Notes under the pieces: generated by a model | The model's database searches: none | What the model was told of the DNA's origin: nothing | Seen by the model: only the letters and a program-made list of their open reading frames with translations | Shown: positions 50,229 through 59,157 of the stretch, in pieces | How positions within the stretch are numbered: the first letter of the stretch is position 1 | How the letters are laid out: each line of letters opens with the position of its first letter | Assembly (NCBI RefSeq): GCF_943193005.1 | Contig: NZ_CALPCH010000001.1 | Coordinates: forward strand, 1-64,000 | Reading direction: 5' to 3' | DNA from: Pumilibacter intestinalis | GTDB lineage: Bacteria; Bacillota; Clostridia; Christensenellales; Pumilibacteraceae | Length of the DNA stretch: 64,000 bases | Program-made: the position numbers and the translations under genes

Positions 50229-51884
50229 TCATATTTTGTTGAATTGCATTGTTTTTACCGCGTGCTCGAAGACGGGCGCCCAAAACCAACGGTCTTTGCT
50301 CAGGCAGTTCCACGAGCCGATGCCCTGCTTGCCGAAATGCGAAAAGAAGAACATTGCGTTGTAAATGCCTTGGTCTAACCCCGCCGTTATAAAGTCTACG
50401 AAAAAGACGTTTCGAGGTTCCGTCAGTTTTACGGCTTCGCCGAATTTAGCCGTAGAGTGTACGTTTTTGAGAGCCGCAAGCATTTGTTGACCGAACGCGA
50501 ACACGTCTTTTTCTTCGAGCGGACCGAGAAAATTCACGTTGAAATTTACCGTTGCGTCGGGCGTGGTGTATATGTATTTGGGTGCGTTCGCGGGATATTT
50601 TATGCGACGGATATCTTCGGACATGACCATAAAGTTTTTGGGCATTACGGCGGTTATCGCGCCTTCCGCTATTTTTGCGCGTACGAATTGCACTTTGGGC
50701 AGTTCCGCGCCCTCGGGCATATCGGCTTTTATGCTTTCGTAGTCTAAGCCCGTAACGCCGCTTTTTAAGTCGCTTCCGCTCACGGCAAAGGTTGTGCCGC
50801 ATGCCGAGCAGTATGCCGTTTTGCCGTTTTCGTCAAGTTTTACGGGCGAGCCGCATTGCGTGCAAACGAGGGCCTCCACGTTTTTGCCTTGCCTTATCGT
50901 TATGTTGCCGCTATCGTTTTGTTCCGCGGACTTTCCGCAAGCCGTGCACGTGCCGCCGAAATCGAGCGAGCCGCCGCAGTAGGGGCAAACGTTGCCCTTA
51001 AGTCTGCCTTCGTCGCTCACTTTTATGTTTACGTCGGCGGCGGAGAGAATTTTCACGCCGTCTTCCGAGGTTTTCTTTTTGCCTTCGGTTTTGGCTCCGT
51101 AATGAAAATACCGCTTTCCGTCTATGTACGCGTCGCCCGCGCGCAAGTTTACCTTTTCGGCTATGCGCGAGAGTATTTCGGTCAAATCGTCGCCGAGTTC
51201 GCGTTTGCGCGCGTCTTTGCCTTTTCCGCGTTCGTAAGCTATGTATACCGTTTCGTCTTCGGTTTCACGCCCGTTTTCGTGCAAAAGCCGCATGTTTACC
51301 CTGTAGCCCGACTTTATATCGGGGTAAGAACAGTCTTTTTCGAGCGGTACTACGTCTGCCGTAAAGGCGTAAAATCCTTTGTCGCGCAAAGCCTCCGCCG
51401 CCCAACGGTCTATAGATACGGTAAGTATTGCCGAGTCGGTTTCGGCAATTACGTCGCCGTTCTTTTTGTACTCTTTTACGAGCCGCTTGTGTGCGTCCTT
51501 AAACGCCTCTTGCTCCAAAACGGCAAGGCTGAATATCTCCTTTTCTTTGTCGGTGTATCTGCCGTTTTTCATGGCGTACAGCCAACTGCCCACCATCGCC
51601 GCGTCTTCGTTTAGGTTGAGCAGGGAGCGCTCGAGGTATTTCATATCGCTCGCTACGAGAACGTCTTCTTCTATGCGTTTGCGAACGTAATATACGGCGG
51701 CGTAGTCGTCGCCGTTGTCCGCAAGTTGCTTGAGTCGGTCCGTGCTCGCCTTTTCGTATTCTGCGCGTATAGCTTCTTCTTCGTCGATTGCCTCGCCGAG
51801 TTGCTCGAAAAATTCTTCGGCAAGGTCGAGTCGGTTGTTCTTTACAATATCTTCAACTTGTTTATTGCTGAACACAAATATCAC
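50229..51884 (-). CDS. Large zinc-ribbon protein partnering an SPFH protein
   Basis: A 551-residue soluble protein. An N-terminal helical region (~1-130) is followed by an alpha/beta region (~135-260). Then come two zinc ribbons: CPYCGGSLDFGGTCTAC (~299-315) and CTQCGSPV...YCSACG (~335-357). The C-terminal ~170 residues (VQFVRAKIAEGAITAVMPKNF onward) are an unrecognised domain ending near a Trp/Phe-rich segment. It is first in a two-gene operon with the SPFH protein, so the two probably form one complex. Confidence 0.75.
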   Translation of the reverse strand: MIFVFSNKQVEDIVKNNRLDLAEEFFEQLGEAIDEEEAIRAEYEKASTDRLKQLADNGDDYAAVYYVRKRIEEDVLVASDMKYLERSLLNLNEDAAMVGSWLYAMKNGRYTDKEKEIFSLAVLEQEAFKDAHKRLVKEYKKNGDVIAETDSAILTVSIDRWAAEALRDKGFYAFTADVVPLEKDCSYPDIKSGYRVNMRLLHENGRETEDETVYIAYERGKGKDARKRELGDDLTEILSRIAEKVNLRAGDAYIDGKRYFHYGAKTEGKKKTSEDGVKILSAADVNIKVSDEGRLKGNVCPYCGGSLDFGGTCTACGKSAEQNDSGNITIRQGKNVEALVCTQCGSPVKLDENGKTAYCSACGTTFAVSGSDLKSGVTGLDYESIKADMPEGAELPKVQFVRAKIAEGAITAVMPKNFMVMSEDIRRIKYPANAPKYIYTTPDATVNFNVNFLGPLEEKDVFAFGQQMLAALKNVHSTAKFGEAVKLTEPRNVFFVDFITAGLDQGIYNAMFFFSHFGKQGIGSWNCLSKDRWFWAPVFEHAVKTMQFNKI

Positions 51885-51906
51885 CTCGCAAATTCGTTAC
51901 GGTAAT

Positions 51907-51935
51907 ATTATAGTACTTGCATAAAGCTTTGTCAA
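51907..51935 (-). promoter_or_regulatory. Promoter of the zinc-ribbon/SPFH operon
   Basis: On the minus strand TTGACA (51935-51930), 17 nt, TATAAT (51912-51907): full consensus. Confidence 0.9.
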
Positions 51936-51938
51936 TTG

Positions 51939-52739
51939 TTAGCTTAAATTGTATTTGTCGTTAACAAAGTGCCGGGTAAGTTTTTCGGGCAGTATCTTTT
52001 GCGTAAGGTAATACGCTTTGTTGGCAAGTCCCGAAGCTACCACTGCGGGCGGGTTGTCGGATAACAGCGTTTTTATTATAGTGTCGGCAACCTCGTCGGC
52101 GTCCATGCCGCCTTGCTCCATGCCTGCGAGCGAGCCTACCGACTTGTCCATATCCGCGGCGTATACGCCCGCCTTTTCTTCGGGATAAACTTTGCGCTTA
52201 AACGTGAAGCGCGTTGCGGTGCCGCCGGGGAGCACAGCCGACGCGTTTATTCCGAAAGGCGCGACTTCCATGTTAAGCTCTTTGGCAAGCATGATGAGCG
52301 CGGCTTTGCTCGAGGAATAAAAGGCGTCGTACGCTATGGGAAGAACGCCGCCCATAGACGATACGAGCGCAATTCTTCCGTATGCTTGCTTGCGCATATG
52401 CGGCAATACCGCGCGTATAGCCGCGAGTGCGCCGAAATAGTTCACGTCGAACAGATAGCGGTAGTCTTTTTCTTCCGCAAACTCCACGGGCGCAGCCATA
52501 GAGCAGCCCGCGCTGTAAATAAGTTGTTCTATTCGTCCCGTTTCTTCGGTTATGCGAGTTACCGCGTCGAATACCGTCTTTTCGTCGGTTACGTTAACGC
52601 AAAGAGAGGTAACTCGTTCGTCGGGGCAGGGCGTGCGCGAACCGCAATAAACTATATTGCCTTCGTCGCAAAGCTTTTTTGCCGTGGCAAGTCCTATTCC
52701 GCTGCTCGCGCCTATGATGAACACAACTCGTTTTTTCAT
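51939..52739 (-). CDS. Short-chain dehydrogenase/reductase
   Basis: A 266-residue SDR. Cofactor loop IGASSGIGLAT (~8-18), YSAG (the NNAG position), catalytic Ser in VSSMGG and YxxxK in YSSSKAALIML. The N-terminus and length are classical. Substrate unknown. I chose ATG 52739 after AAAGGAGTTATATAT. It stands alone. Confidence 0.9.
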   Translation of the reverse strand: MKKRVVFIIGASSGIGLATAKKLCDEGNIVYCGSRTPCPDERVTSLCVNVTDEKTVFDAVTRITEETGRIEQLIYSAGCSMAAPVEFAEEKDYRYLFDVNYFGALAAIRAVLPHMRKQAYGRIALVSSMGGVLPIAYDAFYSSSKAALIMLAKELNMEVAPFGINASAVLPGGTATRFTFKRKVYPEEKAGVYAADMDKSVGSLAGMEQGGMDADEVADTIIKTLLSDNPPAVVASGLANKAYYLTQKILPEKLTRHFVNDKYNLS

Positions 52740-52885
52740 ATTATATATAACTCCTTTCGGATTTAGTGTAAGCAATAACAAAATAAATATTAGTTTTGTA
52801 GACATTTTTCTCGCCTTGTGATACACTCGTAGAGTACGCAATCGTTAAAATGCGGTTATAGAAAAGGCAAAGAAAGCATATAATT

Positions 52886-53665
52886 ATGAAAATGATTACA
52901 TCGGAGTACAAAATAGTTTCCCAAAGTGTGCCGCCCGGCTTCAACGGTTTTACCGTTGCCCACGTGTCGGACTTGCACAACCGCGAGTTTAACGGCGAAC
53001 TTGTCAGCCGCATAGCGGAGGTCAAGCCCGATATTATAGTGATTACGGGCGATATGATACACCGCGAAAACGAAACCGAGGCGGCGGAAAAATTCGCGCT
53101 CGGGGCGGTGCAGATTGCGCCCACGTACTACGTTTCGGGCAATCACGAAAAAGTACTGTTGTGCTATCCCGATTTTGCGTCGCGCATAGCGGATATGGGC
53201 GTGAAAGTAATGAAAAACGAATACGCGCTAATCGAGCGCGGCTCGGATAAGTTGGCTGTGATAGGCATGAGCGACCCCACGTTTTTCGCGGGCGGCAAAA
53301 CCGATTTTACGGCGGAACTCAATTCGCTTAAGATTAGAACGGAAGAGGAACAGGCGGATTTTACCGTTCTGTTGAGTCACCGCCCCGAAATGTTTCCGCG
53401 CTACGTTGCCGCGAGAATAGATTTGAGTCTGTGCGGACACGCGCACGGCGGGCACGTGCGTTTGCCGTTTATAGGGGCGTTTTACGCGCCGAGTCAGGGG
53501 CTTTTTCCCAAATACACCGAAGGCGTGTACGAGCACGGCGGCAAATTCATGGCGGTGAGCAAGGGGCTGGGCAAAAGCAGCTGGGTGCCGCGCATGTTCA
53601 ATCCGCCCGAACTTGCGGTTGAGATTTTGTGCCGCCCGCCCGAAACGACCGCCCAAAAAGGTTAA
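52886..53665 (+). CDS. Metallophosphoesterase (YkuE-like)
   Basis: A 259-residue calcineurin-type phosphoesterase: VAHVSDLHN (DxH), ITGDMIH (GDxx), VSGNHE (GNHE), LLSHRPEMF and CGHAHGGH metal ligands are complete. No membrane span or signal sequence is visible, unlike YkuE. Substrate unknown. Confidence 0.9.
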   Translation: MKMITSEYKIVSQSVPPGFNGFTVAHVSDLHNREFNGELVSRIAEVKPDIIVITGDMIHRENETEAAEKFALGAVQIAPTYYVSGNHEKVLLCYPDFASRIADMGVKVMKNEYALIERGSDKLAVIGMSDPTFFAGGKTDFTAELNSLKIRTEEEQADFTVLLSHRPEMFPRYVAARIDLSLCGHAHGGHVRLPFIGAFYAPSQGLFPKYTEGVYEHGGKFMAVSKGLGKSSWVPRMFNPPELAVEILCRPPETTAQKG

Positions 53666-53670
53666 ATCGC

Positions 53671-53699
53671 TTGCCTTTTGTTTTCGGGGAGAGTATAAT
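53671..53699 (+). promoter_or_regulatory. Promoter of the zinc-ribbon gene at 53733
   Basis: TTGCCT (53671-53676), 17 nt, TATAAT (53694-53699). Start near 53706, giving a ~27-nt leader with CGAGG. Confidence 0.75.
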
Positions 53700-53732
53700 A
53701 GTAACATAACTGTATCCGAGGTTTACGCGTAT

Positions 53733-54386
53733 ATGAAAAAGACTGTAACACTGCGCTGCCCGACTTGCGGCAATACTTATACTTTCAATGTGGGAGCGGG
53801 TTCGGAAATGAGCTGTTGGCGCGAAATATCCGCGCTCATTCCCGATAAAAAAGAAGCGGAGAAGCTCAAGGAAATATACGTTAAACTTTCCGAAAAGAGA
53901 AGCAAGGCCGCAATAAGCGAGCTTACGCGCAACCATGCCGACGCGCTCGGCAACGTGTGCTATTCCGATTTGGGAGAAGACGTTGTAAAACTTTTGAGCG
54001 AGGAGCAAGCCGAGGAGTACTCCGCGCTTTTGAACGACAAAGCCAAAGAGAGCGTTGCCTCGAGTGCCGCCAAGTGGCAGGCGGCTTTGCAAAAAGAGGG
54101 ACTTACCGCGTTCGAGGCAATATACATATGCCCCAAATCGCGCAAACCCAAGCAGGGAATGCACGTGTCGCTCCGATACAAAGACGATAACCGGCAAGAC
54201 AACGTATACGTTGTAAAGAACAAGTGCGACGACTGTTCCGCCGCGCCCGTACTTGCCGATGACGGCGGCGCGGGTTTTATGCACGAGGGTTGCGTAACGT
54301 CGGCATACTGCGATAAATGCTCCGTACCGCTCGTAATAGACTCGGTATCGTTCCGCATAGCTCAAAAAGAAAATCCCGAAGCGTAA
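53733..54386 (+). CDS. Hypothetical zinc-ribbon protein
   Basis: A 217-residue protein. N-terminal ribbon half RCPTCGNTYTF, a helical middle (~30-130), then further cysteine pairs KCDDCS and CDKCSVPL at the C-terminus. These may form one or two zinc sites. No catalytic motif. ATG 53733 suits the promoter; the upstream reading overlaps the phosphoesterase gene and is rejected. Confidence 0.75.
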   Translation: MKKTVTLRCPTCGNTYTFNVGAGSEMSCWREISALIPDKKEAEKLKEIYVKLSEKRSKAAISELTRNHADALGNVCYSDLGEDVVKLLSEEQAEEYSALLNDKAKESVASSAAKWQAALQKEGLTAFEAIYICPKSRKPKQGMHVSLRYKDDNRQDNVYVVKNKCDDCSAAPVLADDGGAGFMHEGCVTSAYCDKCSVPLVIDSVSFRIAQKENPEA

Positions 54387-54407
54387 AAAGCAATTACATA
54401 AAATAGT

Positions 54408-54436
54408 TTGACAAACAACCGCCGTAATGCTATAAT
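54408..54436 (+). promoter_or_regulatory. tRNA-Val promoter
   Basis: TTGACA (54408-54413), 17 nt, TATAAT (54431-54436), 11 bases before the tRNA. Confidence 0.9.
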
Positions 54437-54447
54437 AATACGGCTTA

Positions 54448-54522
54448 GGGCAATTAACTCAGCGGGAGAGTGCTACCTTCACATGGTAGAAGTCACAGGT
54501 TCGAACCCTGTATTGCCCACCA
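54448..54522 (+). tRNA. tRNA-Val (CAC)
   Basis: 75 nt with encoded CCA. GGGCAAT/ATTGCCC acceptor stem, CTACCTTCACATGGTAG anticodon arm with CAC, and ACAGGTTCGAACCCTGT T-arm. The terminator CGCACCC/GGGTGCG-TTTT follows. Confidence 0.96.
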
Positions 54523-54530
54523 ACGCACAG

Positions 54531-54553
54531 CGCACCCCTTGCGGGTGCGTTTT
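54531..54553 (+). terminator. Terminator after tRNA-Val
   Basis: CGCACCC (54531-54537), loop CTTGC, GGGTGCG (54543-54549), then TTTT. An outer AACGCA/TGCGTT pairing extends the stem. Confidence 0.85.
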
Positions 54554-54677
54554 GCGTTGGTGAAACATATAGGGATGAGGAGACGGAGCCGCAGGCGACT
54601 GTTCGCGGTGGCGCGGACGAATATTCGGAAAAGTTGAAATAAGTTCCGTGCGCCACCAAGGGAGCGAAGCGACCGCC

Positions 54678-54752
54678 ACCCTGTATTGCCCACCATATAA
54701 AACCTAAAATCAGTTTCTTTTGCGGGAATTGTTTTTAGGTTTTTCTTTTGCA
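54678..54752. repeat. tRNA-Val 3' end duplicate plus direct repeat copy A
   Basis: ACCCTGTATTGCCCACCA (54678-54695) exactly repeats the last 18 bases of tRNA-Val, 173 bases downstream. It runs into a ~62-base segment (54691-54752) that returns almost unchanged at 55739-55799. The segment contains a terminator-like stem AAAACCTAAAA/TTTTTAGGTTTT. This looks like an attachment-site or duplication scar. Confidence 0.85.
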
Positions 54753-54923
54753 TTATTTTAGCCGCCGCTTTGCTTTTTCGGCGGTTTCTCGGTTTGCCTT
54801 TTTTGTTTATTCAGGTACACGCCACAGTGCCATTTTGTAAATTGATTTTACAAAAACATTGATTTTAGTTTCCTTATATGCTATAATCAACTTACGATAA
54901 TAGTAACTTATTAAAGAGGAAAA

Positions 54924-55694
54924 ATGACTAACGAAGATATTTTGCGAGTTGCAATGCGTCAATCGGCTGTGGATTTGGGGTGCAATGAAGAAGACTTCTT
55001 AAACAAAGAAAACCGAATTGTAATTTCAAAAAAAGATAATCATGCGAGGAAATATCTCGAACTTCCTTTTGAATGTAACCTTGTTTCATACGGCAACAAT
55101 ATTGTAGCGTCGGTTCGTGAGGATATTAAATACGTGGTAAAAGATTATATCGAGCGGTATCGGATTGAGCATTGTTTTGAAACACCTAATTTAAATGTGT
55201 TGAGTGAAGCTTTGGCAAGATATGATTTGAAGATATGTTTTATGGCGGAATATTTTCTTCCCGATGTAACACTCTTGCAAAAAAAACATTGCATATACAA
55301 AACAAATCTTTTAACCCAAAAAGATTTTGCGGATTTGTACAAACCGGAATGGAGTAACGCGCTTTGCGAAAAACGCAAGGAACTTGATATTCTTGGCGTA
55401 GGGGCATACGATAACGGCAAATTGGTTGGTCTTGCGGCGTGTAGCGCCGACTGCGATGATATGTGGCAGATAGGTGTAGATGTTTTGCCAAATTATCGTC
55501 GTCAAGGTATTGCCACAGTCCTTACGTCGAATCTTGCATTGGAAACATTGAAACGCGGTAAAGTTCCGTTCTACTGCACGGCATGGTCTAATGTAAAATC
55601 GGTGCGCAATGCAATCAAAAGCGGATTTCGCCCCTCTTGGGTCGAGATGACTGCAAAAAGCAGTAAATTTGTTGACGAAATGAACAAGATTTAA
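54924..55694 (+). CDS. GNAT-family N-acetyltransferase
   Basis: A 256-residue protein with a C-terminal GNAT fold: IGVDVLPNYRRQGIATVLTS (acetyl-CoA loop, motif RRQGIA) and CTAWSNVKSVRNAIKSGF. The N-terminal half (~1-125) is an unrecognised leader domain. Base composition is visibly more AT-rich than the surrounding genes, and it lies between direct repeats, so it was probably acquired. RBS AAAGAGGAAAA. Substrate unknown. Confidence 0.87.
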   Translation: MTNEDILRVAMRQSAVDLGCNEEDFLNKENRIVISKKDNHARKYLELPFECNLVSYGNNIVASVREDIKYVVKDYIERYRIEHCFETPNLNVLSEALARYDLKICFMAEYFLPDVTLLQKKHCIYKTNLLTQKDFADLYKPEWSNALCEKRKELDILGVGAYDNGKLVGLAACSADCDDMWQIGVDVLPNYRRQGIATVLTSNLALETLKRGKVPFYCTAWSNVKSVRNAIKSGFRPSWVEMTAKSSKFVDEMNKI

Positions 55695-55738
55695 CTTTTA
55701 ATTAAGCGTGAAAATTCGTTTTAAGTTACTACCGCTCT

Positions 55739-55799
55739 CACCATATAAAACCTAAAATCAGTTTCTTTTGCGGGAATAGTTTTGGGTTTTTCTTTGCTG
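55739..55799. repeat. Direct repeat copy B flanking the GNAT gene
   Basis: Near-identical to 54691-54752, differing at a few positions (GGGAATAGTTTTGGG against GGGAATTGTTTTTAGG). The two copies bracket a ~1 kb segment carrying only the acetyltransferase. Confidence 0.85.
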
Positions 55800-55918
55800 C
55801 ATAAATATGGTTGCGTACTTGGTTGCGAATTTGTGAGAGATTTTGCTTAAAAAACTTGCGTGAAATGCAATTTGATGATAAAATATACTGCGCATGATTA
55901 TATACGGAGGGTTAAATC

Positions 55919-56635
55919 GTGTTCGGTAAAAATTTGCTTACGCAGTTGATTTACAGAGTTGTTTTGTGTTGCGTGTCCGCGCTTGCGGTGTTGCTTACGT
56001 TCGGCATATTTTATGCGGGGCAAGGACCCGAAGAGCTCAGTTGGGAATTTTTGAAATACTATACCAATTTGAGCAATTACTTTGTGTTCGCGGTGTCGGT
56101 TATTATTCTTGCCGATACGGCAAAGCGGGTGCGAGCGGGCGAGAGAGAAGGGTATTGCAACAAAGTGAAAATGCTCAAGTTCATGACAACGGTTATGATA
56201 CTCGTTACTTTCCTTGTTTATTTGATACTTTTGGGCAAACCGTTCACCGCCGATTTTTGGCGCAATCTCGGCAACATTTCCTATCACGTTTTCGCGCCCC
56301 TTATGTTTATTGCGGATTACTTTTTATTCGAGCAAAAAAAGACGGTTTCGGTTTTTGCGCCGTTGTTCAGTCTTATAATTCCGCTCGCGTACGTATGCTA
56401 CACGTTCATACTCGGCGCGGCGATAGACGGGTTCGAGTATCCGTATTTCTTTTTGGACGTAAACGACTTGGGCTACGGCGGAGTTATGGCATGGGTGGGC
56501 ATACTCGTAGCCGTGTTCACCGTGCTCGGATATCTGCTTTGGTTGTATAACAGAATAGTAAATACGGACGGCAAACTCAAAGTAGATTTGAAAAACATTA
56601 AATGGTTGCGCGCGCCCTCCGCCGCCCGAGAATAA
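55919..56635 (+). CDS. Multi-pass membrane protein (Pr6Pr-like)
   Basis: A 238-residue protein with about six membrane segments. YYTNLSNYFVFAVSVI, ISYHVFAPLMFIADYF and a basic cytosolic end match the Pr6Pr/FAR-17a-like group of Gram-positive membrane proteins, whose function is unknown. GTG start 55919 after TACGGAGGG. It shares a transcript with the downstream lipoprotein gene (14-base gap). Confidence 0.8.
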   Translation: MFGKNLLTQLIYRVVLCCVSALAVLLTFGIFYAGQGPEELSWEFLKYYTNLSNYFVFAVSVIILADTAKRVRAGEREGYCNKVKMLKFMTTVMILVTFLVYLILLGKPFTADFWRNLGNISYHVFAPLMFIADYFLFEQKKTVSVFAPLFSLIIPLAYVCYTFILGAAIDGFEYPYFFLDVNDLGYGGVMAWVGILVAVFTVLGYLLWLYNRIVNTDGKLKVDLKNIKWLRAPSAARE

Positions 56636-56649
56636 AAGAGGGAAGAAAT

Positions 56650-58035
56650 ATGAAAGTGCGTTTGTACGCCGCGTTAGCCGCGGTAATTATGGCTTCCGCG
56701 CTGTTTTCGGCTTGCAAAAACGAAACCGAGCTTACGGGCACGGTTCAGGCGCTCGATTACAATGAGAGCACGGTTGCGATATCGAATCCAGACAGAGGAT
56801 TTTACGGCGCAGTGTACGTTACCGTAAACGAAAACGGCGCGATATACAATAAAGCCGTGTTCGGCGACGCGCACTCGCTGTATCATTTGCGATGCGATAT
56901 CGGCGCGTTTTCCGCCGCCGTGAACGGCAAAGAAGATATGCCGCTTACTCAAAAGGCGGTAGACGGTTTGGACGGACTGCTCGCGTATCTCAGAGAAAAC
57001 GACAAAAACGCAATAGTGCGATTTGCATACGACCCCAAATTCGGCGGCAGTGCAAACAAAGAGCCGTCGCTCGGCGTTATGCTCGGGCATGTGCGGCAGA
57101 TTTGCGAAGTGCTCAATCGCTACCCGAACACGGTTACGGCGATAGAAACGGGTCTTATAGGTCCGTGGGGCGAAATGCACTCGAGCAAAATAGCCAACGC
57201 CGAGCACATAACGCCGCTTGCGGACGAGTTTTTAACTCAAACCTCGGGTATTCCCGTTTTGTTGAGAACGCCCAAAATGATATACGATTATCTGCAAAAG
57301 AAACCGTCGGAAGCGGAAGATATAGTTTTGACGCCTGCGGACAAAGCGTACATGCTCGGAGTGTATAACGACGGATATCTCGGCTCGGAAAACGATTTGG
57401 GAACGTATACCGACAGGCGGCGCGATATAGCCTTTCTCTCCCGCCAAACCGCGCATTTGCCGTTCGGCGGAGAGGTGGTCGTGCCCGAGAGCAAACTGCA
57501 CGATATAGAGGTGTGCTTGCCGGAGATGAACGAGTTGCATTTGAGCTATCTCAATATAGCTTGGAACAACGTAGTGATAGACAAATGGAAAAAGAGCTAT
57601 TACACTCAAAGTTGCGGGTCGGACTCGGCGTATTACGGCAAGACCGCGTTCGACTACATAGAGAGCCGCATGGGTTACAGGTTCGTTTTGAAAAACTCGG
57701 TTTTTTACGGTTCGAACGCTCAATCGGATATTAAAATAGAACTCTCTTTGCAAAACGTAGGGTTCGGCAATCTTTGCAAGAAAAAACGCGCAAAACTCCT
57801 CTTTACGGACGAGAGCGGCGCGGTTGCGTTCGAGTGCGACGCGGGAGAATTTAACGGCGAGAACGGTTTTACCGCGAGCGCGTCGCCTACTCTCGCAAGC
57901 GGAAAATACGACGTATATCTCAGGCTTTACGGCGAAGAGCACAACGGCGCGCCGTTGTACTGCGTGCGCTTTGCGAACGACGGCTTGTGGAACGCCGAAC
58001 TTAAAGCCAACAAAATAGGGAATATAGCGCGATAG
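56650..58035 (+). CDS. DUF4832/DUF4874-like surface lipoprotein
   Basis: A 461-residue protein with a lipoprotein signal (ASALFSACKN, Cys ~21). The body has features of the DUF4874/DUF4832 group: SNPDRGFYGAVY at the start, GLLAYLRENDKNAIVRFAYD, IETGLIGPWGEMHSS and LLRTPKMIYDYL; a beta-sandwich-like C-terminus follows. The TIM-barrel-like core suggests a glycan-related role, unproven. ATG 56650 follows GAGGGAAGAAAT. Confidence 0.82.
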   Translation: MKVRLYAALAAVIMASALFSACKNETELTGTVQALDYNESTVAISNPDRGFYGAVYVTVNENGAIYNKAVFGDAHSLYHLRCDIGAFSAAVNGKEDMPLTQKAVDGLDGLLAYLRENDKNAIVRFAYDPKFGGSANKEPSLGVMLGHVRQICEVLNRYPNTVTAIETGLIGPWGEMHSSKIANAEHITPLADEFLTQTSGIPVLLRTPKMIYDYLQKKPSEAEDIVLTPADKAYMLGVYNDGYLGSENDLGTYTDRRRDIAFLSRQTAHLPFGGEVVVPESKLHDIEVCLPEMNELHLSYLNIAWNNVVIDKWKKSYYTQSCGSDSAYYGKTAFDYIESRMGYRFVLKNSVFYGSNAQSDIKIELSLQNVGFGNLCKKKRAKLLFTDESGAVAFECDAGEFNGENGFTASASPTLASGKYDVYLRLYGEEHNGAPLYCVRFANDGLWNAELKANKIGNIAR

Positions 58036-58041
58036 GCGCCG

Positions 58042-58080
58042 AACAAAAAAAGCACCCGTAAGGGGTGTATTTCATAGGGG
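58042..58080. repeat. Left inverted repeat of the LysR block
   Basis: AACAAAAAAAGCACCC... then GGTGTATTTCATAGGGG. The reverse complement of 61571-61606 matches it closely, including an exact GGTGTATTTCATAGGG. It also folds as a hairpin (CACCC/GGGTG). Confidence 0.8.
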
Positions 58081-58170
58081 ATTTGGAAAAAATGAAATTT
58101 AATATGAATACACCGATTTAGGGCAAGTCAAAGAAAACAGGATTTGGTTATTCCAAATCCTGTTTTTCTA

Positions 58171-59046
58171 CTATATAATTTCTTGTAAGCGTTTCAAAAA
58201 TATTTCTGCACATTTAGGAAATACCTGATATTTCTTCCACGCAATATCGAGGTGCGATATAAGTTCGGGGAAAAGCGGTCTGAAACATAAAAAAGAATTG
58301 CCCGACGTGTTTATCAATCTGTCCAAACTTACGGCATAGCCTATTCCTTGCTCAACGAGAATGGACGCATTGTACAAAAGATTATAGGTAGCTACGATAT
58401 TGAGTTCTTCCGATGGTTTGCGAAACCAATCTGATATTATGCCTTTACCCAACGAGTGTTTGGAACGTATAAGAGGCTTATCCCATAAATCTTCGGGCGT
58501 AATAAATTCCTTATCGGCAAGCGGACTGTCTTTTTTCATAAGTACGCCCCAAGTATCGACAAGAGGTAACCGCATATATTCATATTTTGAAAGGTCGGCA
58601 GGTTCTATGAAAATGCCGAAGTCAATAAGACCTTTATCAAGTTTTTCGCCAACGGCAACCATATCACCGCTGAATAGGTGAAAGCGAACATTGGGATATT
58701 GTTCCTGTACTCTATGCGCCGCCTTTGCTATGATACCCATAACGTAGCTTTCGCCGCCGCCGATATAAATATCGCCGCTAATATCCGTAATGGGCGCATT
58801 GAGTTCATTTTCGGTTTTATTATACAATTCTATAATTTCTTCCGCACGCTTGCGAAGTAACTGACCTGCTTCCGTGAGCGTGATTTTTCTTGTTCCGCGA
58901 ATAAAGAGTTGCTGCCCTATTTCCTTTTCAAGATTTTGCATTTGTCGGGACAAATTAGGTTGCGTAACGAATAATGCTTCTGCCGCTTTGGAAATGCTTT
59001 GTTCACGGGCAACCGCCAAAAAATATTTTAACACTCTTAATTCCAT
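58171..59046 (-). CDS. LysR-family transcriptional regulator
   Basis: A 291-residue LTTR: winged HTH at ~1-60 (ELRVLKYFLAVAREQSISKA, LFVTQPNLSRQMQNLEKEIG) and a substrate-binding domain. Divergent from the acetyltransferase remnant, with a shared 110-base promoter region, the usual LysR layout. ATG 59046 is the canonical start. AT-richer than the core genes around it. Confidence 0.92.
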   Translation of the reverse strand: MELRVLKYFLAVAREQSISKAAEALFVTQPNLSRQMQNLEKEIGQQLFIRGTRKITLTEAGQLLRKRAEEIIELYNKTENELNAPITDISGDIYIGGGESYVMGIIAKAAHRVQEQYPNVRFHLFSGDMVAVGEKLDKGLIDFGIFIEPADLSKYEYMRLPLVDTWGVLMKKDSPLADKEFITPEDLWDKPLIRSKHSLGKGIISDWFRKPSEELNIVATYNLLYNASILVEQGIGYAVSLDRLINTSGNSFLCFRPLFPELISHLDIAWKKYQVFPKCAEIFLKRLQEII

Positions 59047-59122
59047 AATACACCGCCTTTGATATAATATAACATAAATCAATATGCGTGTCAATTATGG
59101 GTTTAATATAAAATATAAGCAT

Positions 59123-59151
59123 TTGACATATTTATGGGCGCAATCTAAAAT
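59123..59151 (+). promoter_or_regulatory. Promoter of the LysR-controlled operon
   Basis: TTGACA (59123-59128), 17 nt, TAAAAT (59146-59151). An ATG at 59158 lies seven bases after the -10 box, so the transcript is probably leaderless. Confidence 0.75.
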
Positions 59152-59157
59152 ATCAGT

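Noticed and set aside
54459-54753. Short minus-strand frames over tRNA-Val and its duplicate
   Set aside because: They read through tRNA, terminator and repeat sequence and have no start signals.
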